Shown one piece after another: positions 10,601 to 23,717 of a DNA stretch of 64,000 nt. The notes under the pieces are model-generated. The model saw nothing but the letters and a program-made list of their open reading frames with translations, did not search any database and had not been told where the DNA came from. The DNA comes from Undaria pinnatifida (taxonomy: Eukaryota; Sar; Phaeophyceae; Laminariales; Alariaceae). The DNA lies in assembly GCA_012845835.1 (NCBI GenBank), contig JABAKD010000020.1, positions 11,424,488-11,488,487 on the forward strand. Direction: 5' to 3'. A program made the translations under genes and the position numbers. Every line of letters begins with the position of its first letter. Position 1 is the first letter of the stretch.

Positions 10601-13600
10601 GACGACTGCTTACAGCGCCGTGTGTATTTTCAATAAACTAATCAATATTATTTACTGGTAGTAGTATTTTTTTCATTTCGGACTATGCGAAGGTCCATGT
10701 GAAACATTTCTTCATTTCGGGCAGAAAACCCAACTTCAGAAGAAAAATAGGCGCAAGACACTCTAGTATCTTCTTTCGGCATGTACTTCTGCACCAAAAA
10801 TATGTAATCTGTAAATAATTGTTGCCTAGAGAAGAATGGACAAAATAAAAAAAAAACCCGGAGAAGGATAGGGGTGCTGTGTGTGGTAGTAATATATATT
10901 TGCAACATTTTTTTTCTTCATCCCATTTATTGTCCTCGCACTACTCTCGTGCTCCCGCCCAGTTATTCAGATCCGGGGTCGCACAGCGGGCCCTCCTCCC
11001 CCCTCCCCACTTCGGCACGTGTCTTCATTTTTATCGCGAGAACAAGTCAGCATTTTCTTCCCTCGTCGACTCGCGTCGAAATGTATATACCCACGCTGCT
11101 AGGCGCTCTCAGCAGTTGATCCCCCCCTTTTTTCGCATTTTTGCGAAAAAAGTCAAATCTCATCATGGTGGGAATCGAATCCAAGGACAAACATTAGTAG
11201 GATTCGGGAGTAACTAACCACTAGACCACCGGGGCGACCGGCTGACACTTGAAGAAAACAAAACAGGATCTTTGCATAGAGGATACATTCCCCCGAAACT
11301 GTATAATATCGCCATGGTTGACGCCGCGTTACCCAAGAGGTGTTGCCTGTGCAGTGGTGTCCGTCAACATTATTTACTGATGGAGCCTGTCCTGCCACCA
11401 CGGCCTTGATTATGCGAGTCAATGTGAGAACAACAACTGCTGCGCTTGAAGCTCGGAATTTTGAAAACAGCGAACCAGGTATATATCGTCGGCGATTATT
11501 ATTACAGATTCTTTACTGCTGTATCATCGATTGCTCGCGTACACCACATGTCAAGACGATACCTATTAGTACTTTAGATTGCTGCTGTGTCATCGACTAG
11601 GACGCCACGCGGTGACCCCTTCTCGGAAAAAAAACTGGCCAGGCATCCAAAATCCAAAATCGTCGCCCATTCTCGCATGTGTATCTTATCTCCCGTACGT
11701 AGTACGCGTTCATGACCAGGTAGGGGACGGATAAGGAAGGGCGAGGGGCGTTGGACGGTGCCCCTCGAACAAAGTGATTTGACCGAGAAATCCTATGGCA
11801 CTGCCCACTGAGCTACTTAATCACTTGACTCAGTAGCTCAGTGCGTAGTGCTACATATGTTGTCGAGTTCGTGAACTGATTCTCACCGACTTTTTAACAG
11901 GGATCTCCGCGGCTCTCCCCTCGCTACTGACTACAGCACTACTAGTAGTATAGTACTCAGGAGCAAACTATTAATACCAAAATAACCAATCATACTGTCG
12001 TAAGCGCGCACGCTTGAAAAAGACCAACATGAAGTCGGTGAGAATCGAACTCACGACACATAGCACTACCCACTGTCACGTGACTCAGTAACTCAGTGGG
12101 TTACGCTGAAAAAAGCCAAATATGTTTTCGAGTTCATTAATTAATTCTCACCGACTTCGTAAGAGGGATCTCCGGGGCTATCCCCTCTCCACGTACTACA
12201 GTTAGTAGTACTCAGGAGAACACTAACAATTATCATAACCATTCATAACGTCTCCAGTGCGCACGCTCCTGAATACCAAATATGATGTCTGTGTGAATCG
12301 AACTCGCGACACATCCTTCGTTGGTTATATACCAAACTATGATCTTGGTGAAAATCGAACTCACGACACATCCTTCGTTGGTTATCGCTCCTGAATATTG
12401 GTACCAAATATGATATCGGTGAGAATCGAACTCACGACACATTCTTCGTTGGTTATACCAAAATAAGATTTCGGTGAGAATCGAACTCATGGCACATCCT
12501 TTGTTGGTTATAATTAGCTCTGTACCCACTGAGCCGAAAGGCAACGACACACAGCAGTAGTAGCTGCGACAGGGCAAGCGCTTTGAGGCGGCCATGAAAA
12601 AAGCGTCGTCGGGAAGAAATTTAGATGCCAATTTGGAAATGTTGTCACTTGATTAATTCGTTCAAGCTCTACAATGCCAAGATCTAAGAATAGCTCGGGC
12701 GTATACCGCCCAAATTACAAAAAAAAGTCGCACTTCTCGCTTGTCTCGTTCAGCGTCTATCCGCGTTCACGTCGAGGTGCAGAACGGATAAGGCAGGGCG
12801 AGGGGCGTTGGAGCCGCCCCGCGAAGACGGCGCTCGAACGAAGCGATTTGACCGAGAAATTCCAGTTCCGACAATCCCATACTGAGGGCGAGACGGAAAA
12901 ACTCCTGACCAAATCCCTGTCCTCTAAAAAAAAAGAATCATATATATATGTACAATACATGTATATATACCACGTGCTTTTTTACAATCTACGGCGGGCA
13001 TTGGAGATTTCATTATTAACAGCTTCTTCCAATATTAATTTTCACCTTCCAATCATACACCGAAAAACGAACAATACTGACCTGAGCTCGTCGCCACGGT
13101 CATCCGAGATGGAAGATATGAAGTTCGCCGGCTTACGTACGAGGCCAAGGCGCTTCGCCCACGTGTAGTCCATCGGCACCTTGGGCACCGGCGGTTCGAC
13201 AATGGGCTTCACCAGTCCCCTCTTCAGCAAGCTGTACGCGTAGGGTGAGACAAACGATCCCGTTAACAAATACTGTCATGTGCACTGACGATACTAACAA
13301 TGATATCATACAATAACTACACACGACGAATAAATTGGATTTGACACTACTGCGGTGATAAGTCCGAAAACCAACTGGCTCATGGGATCGCGTGAGGGTC
13401 AATTGACGTCACAGCTTGTAGGAACCCATCAACAACATTCGCACAGCTCTCAAGACCACATGTGTAAGACAAACAAAAAAACTTCAGCGAAATAAAGTGT
13501 CACCTGTCGAAGACCTCCTTGATCTTAGCGGGGAACTCGTCGAACGAGATGGGGACCACCGCGCCAGCCGCACCGAGGGCAGCGTTCTTGTCCGCCGCAG

Positions 13601-16600
13601 TCTCGCCCTGGCCCCTGGCGCAAGCTCCGGCGTGACCGAATTGCACCTGACAAAAAGTTGGCCACACAATACCATGGTTGCAGACGTCACATGCCGAACA
13701 GATCGAGGTCGCGTTGCAGGTCGTGGCACGTAAAACATGCCAGATATAGTACCAAAAATGTTACCAGTACGATTTTTTGATGATTTACATGTGTATGTGT
13801 GTGCTCTTCGCATTAAACTGAACTTTCCACCCTTCTACATCCAGCACCACCAGTGTCCGTGCCGATGCCTGCTAGAGACGAGCTTTACCACTGCTGTGGT
13901 CACAAACTACCGAAAGATATACACATTGCACATACAGCAAGGTGATTTGTCCATGCAACGCTAAACACAATGGATGCATCGGCAAAACAGATGCAAGCCA
14001 GCACATCCGACTTTTTGCAAAAAAAAAAGAAAAGAAAAAAAACAGACTAGGACAATAAAGGAAAAAAACAAACAAAAAAAATGGACAGAAAGGGAGGAAA
14101 CAGGACGTCACGAGAAAAAAGAAAACAAAGGCGTTTTGGGATGTTTTTTCTTTTACAAGTCAAGAGAGGGCGCGACCCAACCAAATGCAGGCTTCATTCA
14201 CCACACTATTCAGTGAATATCACTTTCCTTCCTTACGCTTTCGCCTTTGTCAAACATACGCAATGTATATTCAGCGAGCGCCAGCGAAAGCCAAGCTAAA
14301 TAAAGTACAACATTTTAAATAGAGCTCACCTCGAAGGGGAAGATGGACGCACAGGTACCAATGCACCAGGCCACGACAGGCTTCGTGATGCGCCCGCTCT
14401 TGAGCGCGTCGCACACATCGTACTCGTCAGCTCCGCCGACCTCTCCAAGAAGGACCAGCATCTACAGGATGACAAGAGGACAAAAAACGGCAAGGGCAAG
14501 GCGATTGATTAGTGCATACCTGATACAGACAAAAGAGCTACAAAGACATCGAAAAGGCGGCAAGTCATTAATAAAATAGAAAAGCTGGGAATTGTTGGTC
14601 AGCCCCAGAGCTAAGATAGCTGGAACGGTTCCAGGGTTCAACTGCTGTGGAGCTCCTACCAGCGGGTCAACTTGTTATCCTTCACTGCAAGTATGATGGC
14701 GAGTATGACGGGGATTTGAGCGGTTGCACGCAAGAAACAGCGTGACAGTGCACGATGACACTACTGTGAATTCGCCTCGACAACACAAGCACAGGTGTTG
14801 TGTCTACCGTATGTTGCTGTCACTTTAGCCGTGCCCGGACACATGTCCTATGCGGCACAGGACTTTACTATAAAATACGTGGTTGAACGAATAGCTGAAG
14901 ACCTCGTCCCTGTTGTTTGCAAACAACAGTAGTAAAGGATTCTCTTCTCACCGAAATTGCGGGGTTGTCCTGGTAGCGCAGGAGGTGGTCGATGAATCGA
15001 GTGCCCGGGTAACGGTCGCCGCCGATGGCCACGCCCTCGTATACGCCGTCCGAGTTGCGAGCGATGATGTTGTTGAGCTCGTTCGACATGCCGCCGCTCT
15101 TCGACACGTACGCCACCGTTCCGGGACGGTACAACTGAGACACGCCACACACAAAAACATGCGCGATATGATATATACGCGTTAGTCTTGGAATTCAACA
15201 CCAAAACGCAAGATGGTACAGCTGAGACACAAACAATAAGCGAGACAGCAGAGTAATTCAATTCAACACCAACACGCAACCTGGTACACAAACAAAAGGA
15301 CGTGAGATGGGAGATGTCAGCGATGAAAATCCAATTCAACACAGCACACAAGATTACGAGTTGCCGTCGCAGCTTCCATATCCGCCAATTCTAAAGCTGA
15401 TTCTTTTTTTGACAGCGCTGTACCAGCTAAATAGATTTGGCGACGCACGCACGAAAGCAACGTCAGCCTCATCGACATTTTCTCACCTTGGACATGACGA
15501 TGTTGTCCAGCATGCCACCGGTGTTACCGATGCGCATGCACCCAGGCTTGATCCCGCCCACAGTGGCAGGGCCGATGAGTCCAACCTGCCGAGTTTGTGC
15601 ATTGCGCGTGACCAGAAGGGGATATCAGCACTGCACGCGAAGTACTGCAGGCTTTGCGAGCCAATACACGAAAAACGCGTGTTGGGAGTGGAGCCAACAA
15701 CCAGGGAAAAAACCTATTTTAAAAAAATCAGCCATGGCTTTCAGCCTTATCGGAAAACAAACTACTGTCCAACGCCCGAACGGCTAGGGTGGACCAAGTC
15801 CGGCGGAAGGCTGGTTTCTCATGGTCAGGATTATTAACAGTGGGTGAGTTTGCGCATTTGCGCATTTGCGCATCTCCGCACTACCCGCAGGGATTACTTT
15901 CGGGAGTGGCTATATCCACCGCACTTGATCTGTCGGGTCAACATACTCACGCATCCGTACACCACGGCAGCTTGCGCTGCTGGAGTAGTCAAGGTGACCG
16001 CCGGTAGGGGCAGCTCGCGCTGTCATTACCACGGCAACTGAAGGATGCACCATACGGTGACCGCCGGTAGGCACAGCTCGAGTTGGATTGCGAATACATT
16101 CGAGTTAAATTGACACAAAGATATGCATAAAAAATACGTGGAAGCGTGGTGAGCTTACGCTTTATTTTCCCCCCTCCACCGGGGTATACAAAGAAAACTA
16201 CTGTGAATAAACCACTCTTGAGTTTGCAAAAAAAATAGCCTTGCATGGGCGGAATTCTACTATTAATACGATATCAACATGAATTCAATATTCCTTGTTA
16301 CCTTCTTCTCATCGGCTGCTTTGATGATTTCGCGCGTTTGGCTCTCGGGCACTCCCTCGGCGATGATCGCGAGAGTCCTGATCGTGTCCGAGTAGTTGAG
16401 CGCGTCCATCGTGGTCTCGAACACAGAGCGGAATGACGAGAAGTTGACCATGACTGACACAGTCGGGTGCCGCTTCACGGCCTCGGCGATGGAGGTGTAC
16501 ACCGGGATCAGAGTCTCGGCCTTCAACACGGAAGCGGGTCCAAACGAGAGAAGGATAGGGGGCAAGACTTTAAAGGCATTATATCGGCTTTTAATCATCA

Positions 16601-19600
16601 AGGGCATCACGTTCTTTTCAGCATATCAAGCGCGTATGTCAGCAATAGGAGATTACAGCGGGAGACGGAAGTGAGACAACACAGTATCTAATGTCAACCG
16701 AAACTCGTACATCAACACTCTACGCGACAAACAGAGCTCGTCGGCTCGTCAGGGATGAAGATGTGCGGTTGGTTCCACATAGCCGCGGTCATCTCTGCAA
16801 AATGCGCCTGCGCGATACAGGCAGGGTGGCATTTTTCGACCAGGGGGCAAACGTTTCTCACCGTTCCCCAGTAGAACTTGATGTAGTGGTTTCCGGAGAA
16901 GGGGAAAACCATGCAAGCCACCGACGGCTTTTCGCGCTTGCACATGAAGTCAAAGTCCAGCATTCCCTATGGTAGGCATCAGATGAACAACAGACGAAAC
17001 AATTCGTTACCGTTAACGTTTCGACGTGAGTCAGTTAAGCACAAATCTTGAGCCCGTCCCAGTGTCCTCGACGTGGCCAGACATGAGGATACCCTGGCAT
17101 CGGGTTGTTGCACCGGTTGAACCCAGGCGACCAACAGCACGAATAACAGCACAAGCTCAGTACACGACGCCCAACACCCTTAAGCAAGACACAAGACTGT
17201 CGGTTTACAATACGTGCTAAACCGTACCAAGTTGCACAATAAAAACAGTGCCCCACAACCCCAGACCCAATAGTTTGGCAGTTTCCATGGCAAGCGTTTT
17301 ATTCATGACAAACCTGCACAGCCCGGTTTTGCAGGCCGTACACGATGGCGGTAGTTTCGGGCCCGAAGTTCTGTACCGTGTGCGCCGCAGACGAATCGCT
17401 GCTGGTAGCCACGGCCCTGAATGTGAGGTGCATGGTGTGGAAAACGAGCGAGAAAAAAATTAATACGATACTGCACTAGGCAAATGGTACACAATAGTAG
17501 ACCTCTGCTGATAGGAACTGGCAGGTCTACCGGTGGTTGTCAGCCAGTCATGCGGAAGAAAACGCGGCAACGATAGACGCGTATAGAATTAGACACCATC
17601 ATCTCTGCCAGCGCGCTTCGACGACCATTTATCTCTTTCAAGTGCATCCGCACTCCTCACCTCGGCACACAAAAGATATTAACGATTGTATACCTGCACA
17701 CGCCCGATCGGACAGGGGCTGGTCAGTCTAATCCTGGCCAGATACTTTTGGGGCACTTCACACCTCCCGCACAAACCCACAAATCACGACAAGATGCAGA
17801 TGAACGGTACTGCTGTTGCCATTTTTAACTCCATCCAACCCAAAGGACGAGCGAAACAAACATCATCAGACGAAAATATGATGCACGCCACTCACCCTTG
17901 AACGGCAGCCGCAACAGCTCCATCGGCTGCGGCCGCAGGCTCCACTTGCGCCTCGCTGGCAGTGGCAGGGGAGTCCTTCTTTACCGTCACAGGAGACTCC
18001 TAAACGCACGATAAACGATACAAGCGGTAAGTTTGCATGTCGCGATATGGCGGCATCACCACTTGGTTCTCGCACGAACTAATCGCCAAAATCTAGTTCA
18101 TGGTCAAAAGACAAGCTCCTAATATTTCACTACAAGTGGAACACAAGCGGTATATAAAGTTGTGATCTACCGTGATTACATCGTGCAAAGTATTCCGGGC
18201 GTTCGTCCGACCTTCACAACAAAAAAGTACACTCCCACACACAAGTTCCCCCAAAATAGATTAATCCACGCAGGTAGTTCCAACGGGATACTGATTATTT
18301 GCACATGGCTGCACTTGAAAATCCCACTCGACATCGCTCCTGGCGAATAGAACTGCACCACAAGGGAATGAGGGCGACTACTCCTTGCGTAGTTCGTCAT
18401 GGTCGATATTGGGCCAAGCAAGCGCGACACGCTGACACTAGGCGGCATGAGCCAATAAAATCCTTTGCGAGAGCATTCCAATTTGAATCAACCAATCCGA
18501 TTGAACGAACCCACCATGCGAATCAACCATGTGAATGTCATCATACCTGTTCGGGGACCTGGTCGAACTCGGGGACAGTAGTCCCGTCTACAAGTCCGAG
18601 AGCCATTGGCACCACGGCAGTGATGTGGGTCTCCGGGCCGTATACACGGATGGGCACGCCGATAGACTCTCCAGTCTCGCGAATTTTGCGCAGTCCCTGC
18701 ACATGCGACAACACCGCGCCCAGACAGCAATATCTGCTTGAAGTTGAGTCTGACAAACAATGCGTAACATCAATGTTGCAACGCGACATATTCAGGATAG
18801 TCTTCTTCAATCCGCGCGCGCGCGAGCTTTTTCTTCGGATGACCGTACATGAGCACACGGACCCGCGAAACTGCAAGTCTGTCACACACCGCAACTATGA
18901 ATAGTACAAACATGTTTCCGCTGGACACGGCGCATACATTTTTTGCCAAAATTCCGCCACCTCTCATTATGTTTTTTCGGCAAAGATGCCGGCTCCTTTC
19001 CGACGCTTCAGAATAGAAACGGACGCACCAAACACACTGTTAACAAAAACAACAAAACGTAACACTTAAGCACACCTCCTGGTAGTTAGGACCGGCTCGT
19101 CGGACCCAAATGGAAATGTTGCCGTCGCGAAGCTCCTCGGCGTACTGCTTAAGCGCCGTGATGATGCCAGTGAAGGTGGCCGCTACGTCGGTAAAGTTAG
19201 CAATTCCTCCACCAATGATGAGAACCTAATTGTCGCGAGCACCAGAGGGGATAAAGAGGGAGGTGAGAAGGAATCGGGAAAATAGGACCCGTAGCTCTTA
19301 TCATACGGGAAAATCTACGGTGATGTCGGGTGATTCAGTATGATTCAGCACTGGCATCGATGGTCGGGGCTTTCCCGCATGCCAAGTCAAGTGTCATTCT
19401 CCAACTTCCGAGCATCGTTACATGCATGTGCTCGGAAACCCGCAAGACGCAAGGACCAGGTTCAACCCCTGCGAGTTATAAAAAAACAATAACTCATATA
19501 ACTCATCGAGCCAGGCGCACCTTGCCCCTGTCGTCCTTGACTCGGGTCATTAGCCCAAGGATCGTCTTGGCGTAGTTGTACGTCATCTGCTCGGATGGCG

Positions 19601-22600
19601 CACCAGAGTACTCTCCGTAGTTCGCCAGCTCCTGTAAGATTTTGACCGATGGTCGACGGATAGGTGCGAGGTCTTTGTTAGATGTTTCGAGAGAGTTCTT
19701 TAGTCGCTGGGTTGTTGTAAGTTCAGTTCATGAGTGTGGAAAGCGTCCAATACACTAACTACTGTACCGTTGTGGCGCAGCCTCGCAGTCCTGAAAGAAA
19801 GATCGAATTCCTCAATTTTACCACAAAATTCAAACTTCTAGCTCGATCCATCTAACTTTGGCAGTATGCCGAAGACCATAAACATGAACTTGTTTTCGGC
19901 AAGTATCGAACTGGTGTAATATAATCCCTACCTTGCCGAAGCCGTAGTCAGAGATGGTGTCAGCGTACACCACCGATGCGCCGCCCCCTGCCACCATCGT
20001 CCACACCCTGCCGCTGTGATTGAGGATCGTCAACTTGAGCGATGCGCCGGTGCTGCCGTCAAGCTTCTTGATGTACGCCTCTTCAGGGAATTCAGGGCGA
20101 CCTGGTCGATAACGGCGTGGAAACAATCACCACCGTTTTATTTTAAGCAACATACGTATCCGTAACACCCTTCCATATCGGATAGTGTACCCAAATATTA
20201 GCCAACAATCAACAAAAAAACTCGGTAAACGGTAAACGCAAGACGTCCAAGCCAACAATTAATAACTTACACGGCAATTATCCGCCGAAGGATCGACCAA
20301 TATTTCTTAATTTCTTATATCTAATTTGCGATCACTGCTGTTCACTTTCACATTCAGCGCCAACGGCTTTGTCGCTTGTCGCCCGCGCTTCGCCCGCGGC
20401 CAATAGCACCGCTTGAAATATATTGAAGACAACAAAACAACCCCTCACCGAACGGAGCAGGGAAGTCAATCTCGCCCCACTTCGGGCCGCACAAGAAGGC
20501 GGCGGTCTCGTCAATCTTGGCGGCCATGTCCAGAGGGGTGATCCGCTCGCCCACTACGACGATCGGGTTAATCTCCATGTAGACAAAGTTCAGGTCGATG
20601 TAAAGCTTGAAAAGCGCCGACAGGAAGTTGGCGAGCATGTCCTGCCTGCCTGCTGGCACCTGCACCGATAGGAGGGGGAAATAATAAACAATTAAGCAGG
20701 TGTTAGAAAGCGGTCCCCACCCAAACAAGGCAAATGCCTTGACATTGTCCTTGTCAAATTCAGCAACGTCATCAACTTGACATGTTCTCATTCATTAGGA
20801 GTTGCTCGTGTCGCTGCCGTGAGTACAGCAGCAGTTTGAAGAGCACACACAGCGAAACTAATCCTGCAAACCATCTGGTGCATGCAAGTACTCTGTGTAC
20901 ATGTATTAACAGTCAACAAATTCCATGACACCGCTATTAGTGCTCCGTACCGGTAACTGGCAAGTCGGCGGACACCTTCGTGGACATGTGAAAATGATAC
21001 CTGGTATGCAAGCTAGCTTTCATCAGATACCAACAAAAATATTTCGTTCAAAGGAACAAGATGACGTCTAACATTTCCTTCTCAAATCGTGTCGGGTATA
21101 AACCTGAACAGCGCACAGCAAACAGCCAACCCAAACAAGCTGCAGAACACGAAAACAATCAATGTTTCACGGTCTCCATTTCTTCGGGATTCCGGAAACG
21201 CTAAACGCCGCAACCAAGTGGAAGCAGGCAAAAAAACATACGTCCCCCAACTGACCTTTTGAAGAAGTGCTGCCTTGATGGCCTCGGGAGTGGCCTTTTC
21301 TCCGATCGCCACCTAACCACCAAACAAGCATGACACGACATACGTCGCCGGTACGTTCAAGTCAAACATCATTTGGTCGACGTTTCAGGCTCATCAGGAC
21401 ATATACAGCGGCAAAATCGAATCGTGCAATGGAATCGTGGGCAAAGCATTGGCCTTCGGAGATATTGCTGTTACAGATGCAGTCAACTGATAAAAAGCCA
21501 GTAACTATTAGTATTAATACGAGTAGCATCTTGACAGGGAGCACGTTGTCCGGGGGTGAAGCAATGAGCTTATTTCACTCCTCAGCAAAGAAACCAATTG
21601 CACGGTTTCGGTGTGCATGTACGTACTTCAGTGCCCGTATTATCATCGTATCATCACTCATCACTAGGAGGACCACCAGGACTCTAATCAGGACCACTAC
21701 TGTCTGCTGGTTGCGGAGGAATTGCAGAAACGAGTAACCGTCAACCGTGCAACCGTGACCACAGGACAACCATGCGAGACTCACCGTTGTAGTCAAGCAG
21801 TTCCGGTAAGCGGGAACAGCCGCAATGCCATCGGCTTTCTACGACAAACCAAGTACGTCACGTCGGCCTACTACAGGGACGGTTCCAACTTGTGAGACCT
21901 GCTAAGTTGACAGCAGTCCTCGCTGTGTATAGGTGTCGCGTTACTCTCAAGCCTCCAATCCTTACCGCAAGTCTACATACGAGTGCCCGGTACCGTGTAC
22001 AGCTGTACAGGACATCTGCACAAGAGCATCGATTCACCTGAAGGCGGTCGGCCTTGGCATCGACGTCGCCGACATCCACTCCACCCTCGTGGCAAAACAG
22101 GAACTCCTCGCCCTCACGGTTGGAGTTGATGCACACGTAGTACTCGTCGGTTTGCTCGTGGGGAACAAAAGGTTCGACGATAAATGTGTCCAGTATGCCA
22201 GTAACCACTTCCACCTATTATAATCGGAAACGCGAGCGTTGACGGGTCATTCGAGGCGAGTGAAGCGACGTGTACATACACCTGACACTTTTAGTACGGA
22301 GTATTTAACTGCTGTTTATAACTGCTCTATATGCTCCGTCGACGAATAAGATTCCGAGTTCACCTCTTTGCTTCATCGAACGGGCGCCAGACGCAAGCAT
22401 CTGGATGGTGGTTCAATCATTATACAACCTGAGGCAACCGCAGCGGGCACAGCACCAACCCCGTACTGCGGTGCACAATTCTCACTGCACAAGTCGCATG
22501 AGTTGATATCATATAATGCCGCAAAACATTGGCTGCCGGTTTTGGTGACGGTCGAGTGTCTCGCAAAGAGTTGTGGAATATACCGTAATACCGTGCCTCC

Positions 22601-23208
22601 GAGCACCGCAAGCAGCACGGCTCGCACAGATCTAAGCTTCTGTCGTTGGGGGCTCGCACTTCTTGTTGCGAACCAAAAGGCATGTAGAAGGCATACGATG
22701 CGTAGATGCACAGCAATGCTATATACCTGCTGGCTCTTGCCCATGCGCTCCGAGACCCACGCCTGGACCTCAGGCCAAGTCTTGTTCACCGCAAGCAGGC
22801 CTGCCTTTCCACGGCGCTTGATCAGCTGGTCGGGCTTGACCACAAGCGGGGTTGTGGAAAGCCAGGGGTTTTCCTGCTCGATTTTGGCGAATCCGGCTTC
22901 AACGCTCCCCTGGAGCATGTCGGCCTTGACCTGCCAGAAAGTAGACACAGCATTGTACGGGAGCGGCGCTGTTTGCAAAGAGGTCGAGACTGGCCAGCAC
23001 GCAATACAAAGTGCTCCGCGATAATGCCAAACCCAACCACAGCACAACAAACATACGTGATGGGATGCTGCATAGAAGCCTGCAAATGTTTGGAAAGCAC
23101 AGCACATACCTGCACACAGCGGTTCTCGACGTCATAGTCCCCGTACTCGGAGATCCACTTGGACACCAGGCGCTTGCCATGGTACTCCCTGATAGCTTTG
23201 GCCGACAT
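7676..23208 (-). CDS. ACLY: ATP-citrate lyase, single-chain type (24 exons)
   Basis: ATP-citrate synthase (EC 2.3.3.8) turns cytosolic citrate, CoA and ATP into acetyl-CoA, oxaloacetate, ADP and phosphate. Minus-strand exons: 23208-23110, 22930-22727, 22214-22038, 21838-21785, 21312-21256, 20659-20449, 20101-19932, 19631-19521, 19225-19076, 18696-18547, 17999-17896, 17416-17314, 16966-16862, 16520-16302, 15585-15487, 15134-14952, 14461-14330, 13646-13504, 13231-13082, 9673-9547, 9188-9030, 8828-8637, 8248-8144, 7828-7676. All introns are GT-AG, nearly all phase 0; the exons sum to 3357 nt (1118 codons plus TAA). Residues 1-461 form the ATP-grasp/CoA-synthetase-like part (DQLIKRRGK), about 462-515 an Ala/Glu-rich linker, then the CoA ligase part with phospho-His781 (FGHAGA), and a citrate-synthase-like end with His921 (ADHGP), His996 (GIGHR) and Asp1047 (LNVDG). 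All four lie 21 residues beyond human His760, His900, His975 and Asp1026. The start MSAKAI matches the animal start. It looks intact. Confidence 0.96.
10880..11250 (-). mobile_element. tRNA-derived SINE copy
   Basis: On the minus strand a tRNA-like head has an A-box-like GGTCTAGTGGTTAG (11227-11214) and a B-box-like GGATTCGATTCC (11182-11171), in a Glu/Gly-tRNA-like setting. The body that follows includes TTCGACGCGAGTCGACGAG, CGATAAAAATGAAG and a G-rich stretch before about 10970. The same body words recur near 25260-25460, 61240-61400, 62520-62680 and 63315-63430. The tRNA stems are imperfect, so this is a pseudo-tRNA promoter region of a SINE and not a working tRNA gene. Confidence 0.75.
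11380..11445 (+). repeat. SINE 3'-tail fragment with AAC repeats
   Basis: GGAGCCTGTCCTG, then ACCACGG, TTGATTATGCGAGTCAATG and TGAGAACAACAAC. The same ordered words occur at 23992-23925 (minus), 25255-25190 (minus) and 31640-31710 (plus), so this is a dispersed 3' end of a retroposon family ending in AAC or TTG triplets. Confidence 0.6.
11800..12560. repeat. Cluster of tRNA-like fragments, including four tandem B-box units
   Basis: Two related ~300-bp segments (about 11820-12000 and 12086-12240) each start with a tRNA-like GCTCAGTG or ACTCAGTGGG stretch and end with GATTCTCACCGAC or a close variant, followed by GGGATCTCC and CTCAGGAG. Between and after them lie minus-strand B-box words (GAGTTCGATTCTCACC) at about 12032, 12290, 12350, 12420 and 12475. 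The last four sit in tandem units of about 55-75 bp that share ACACATCCTTCGTTGGTTAT. They resemble the 3' halves of a tRNA, repeated. Complete cloverleaf stems could not be confirmed. Confidence 0.65.
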
Positions 23209-23717
23209 TGCTACCGTGTAATGGGGAGAAAATGGCTAGGAGTAGTTGTGGGTGTGGGTGGGGAGGCAGCTACAAGATTTGTGCGGTGAGATGCGACTTT
23301 CACGTTTTCCCCACGTTTTTACGTGACGTGCTCTCCGAGAGAAGGATAATGTGGAAAACGCCGCAGAATGTCGTATCGTACTCCTGACCCGTGACGATTT
23401 TTCCAAATTTGAAACTTTGTATTGGAAAAAAACAACATAGGTATATAATTTCTGGTATTTTGTTCTCTGGGAATTAGGTGTTTCCCTACACATTTTATAA
23501 AAAATTGGAAAACGCAGTGAGTACGACCGATTTATAAAATAACGCAAAGCAAAATTTCCAAAAATTACATTCAATCGGTCGTACTCACAGTTGACGTTTT
23601 CCAATTTATACAAAAAAAAATAATAATTGCAGACACAGCAGTCCTGCCAAAAAGCGCGGCATAAAGATAGTTCACTGCTGCTACAGCAGCAGCTGTTGCT
23701 CCTGTGCACGATCTGCG
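23209..23717. promoter_or_regulatory. Divergent upstream region between ACLY and the SNF5-like exon
   Basis: The two ATG codons (23208 minus, 23718 plus) point away from each other, 509 bp apart, so both promoters would have to lie here if both genes are expressed. I see no clear TATA box in a standard position. The middle of the region is occupied by the palindromic MITE-like repeat at 23496-23611, which may contribute regulatory sequence. This is inference from position only. Confidence 0.4.
23496..23611. mobile_element. MITE-like palindrome
   Basis: The left arm (23496-23531) and right arm (23576-23611) are inverted complements over roughly 33 bp. They share the words AATTGGAAAACG and TGAGTACGACCGA, with a 3-4 base gap in the left arm and a loop of about 44 bp. 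A related single arm occurs at 36720-36758, and weaker matches at 53850-53880 and 5999-6030. Terminal inverted repeats, short size and dispersal fit a MITE. Target-site duplication is unclear. Confidence 0.6.

Larger units (their letters stand above)
9674..13081 (-). other. Long intron 19 of ATP-citrate lyase, filled with SINE-like repeats
   Basis: This 3408-bp intron splits the codon between exon 19 (DDRGDEL) and exon 20 ([10 protein letters not shown]). The other 22 introns measure 179-716 bp. Its donor is GTCAGT and its acceptor ends CCGCAG. It holds a minus-strand SINE (10880-11250), a SINE tail fragment (11380-11445) and a cluster of tRNA-like pieces (11800-12560), which together account for much of the extra length. 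A short GC-rich hairpin lies at 9898-9925. Open frames inside it show no known domain. Confidence 0.9.

Noticed and set aside
12674-13168. 164-codon plus-strand frame in ACLY intron 19
   Set aside because: No domain, overlaps exon 19 on the opposite strand and simple A-rich and TATA-rich stretches.
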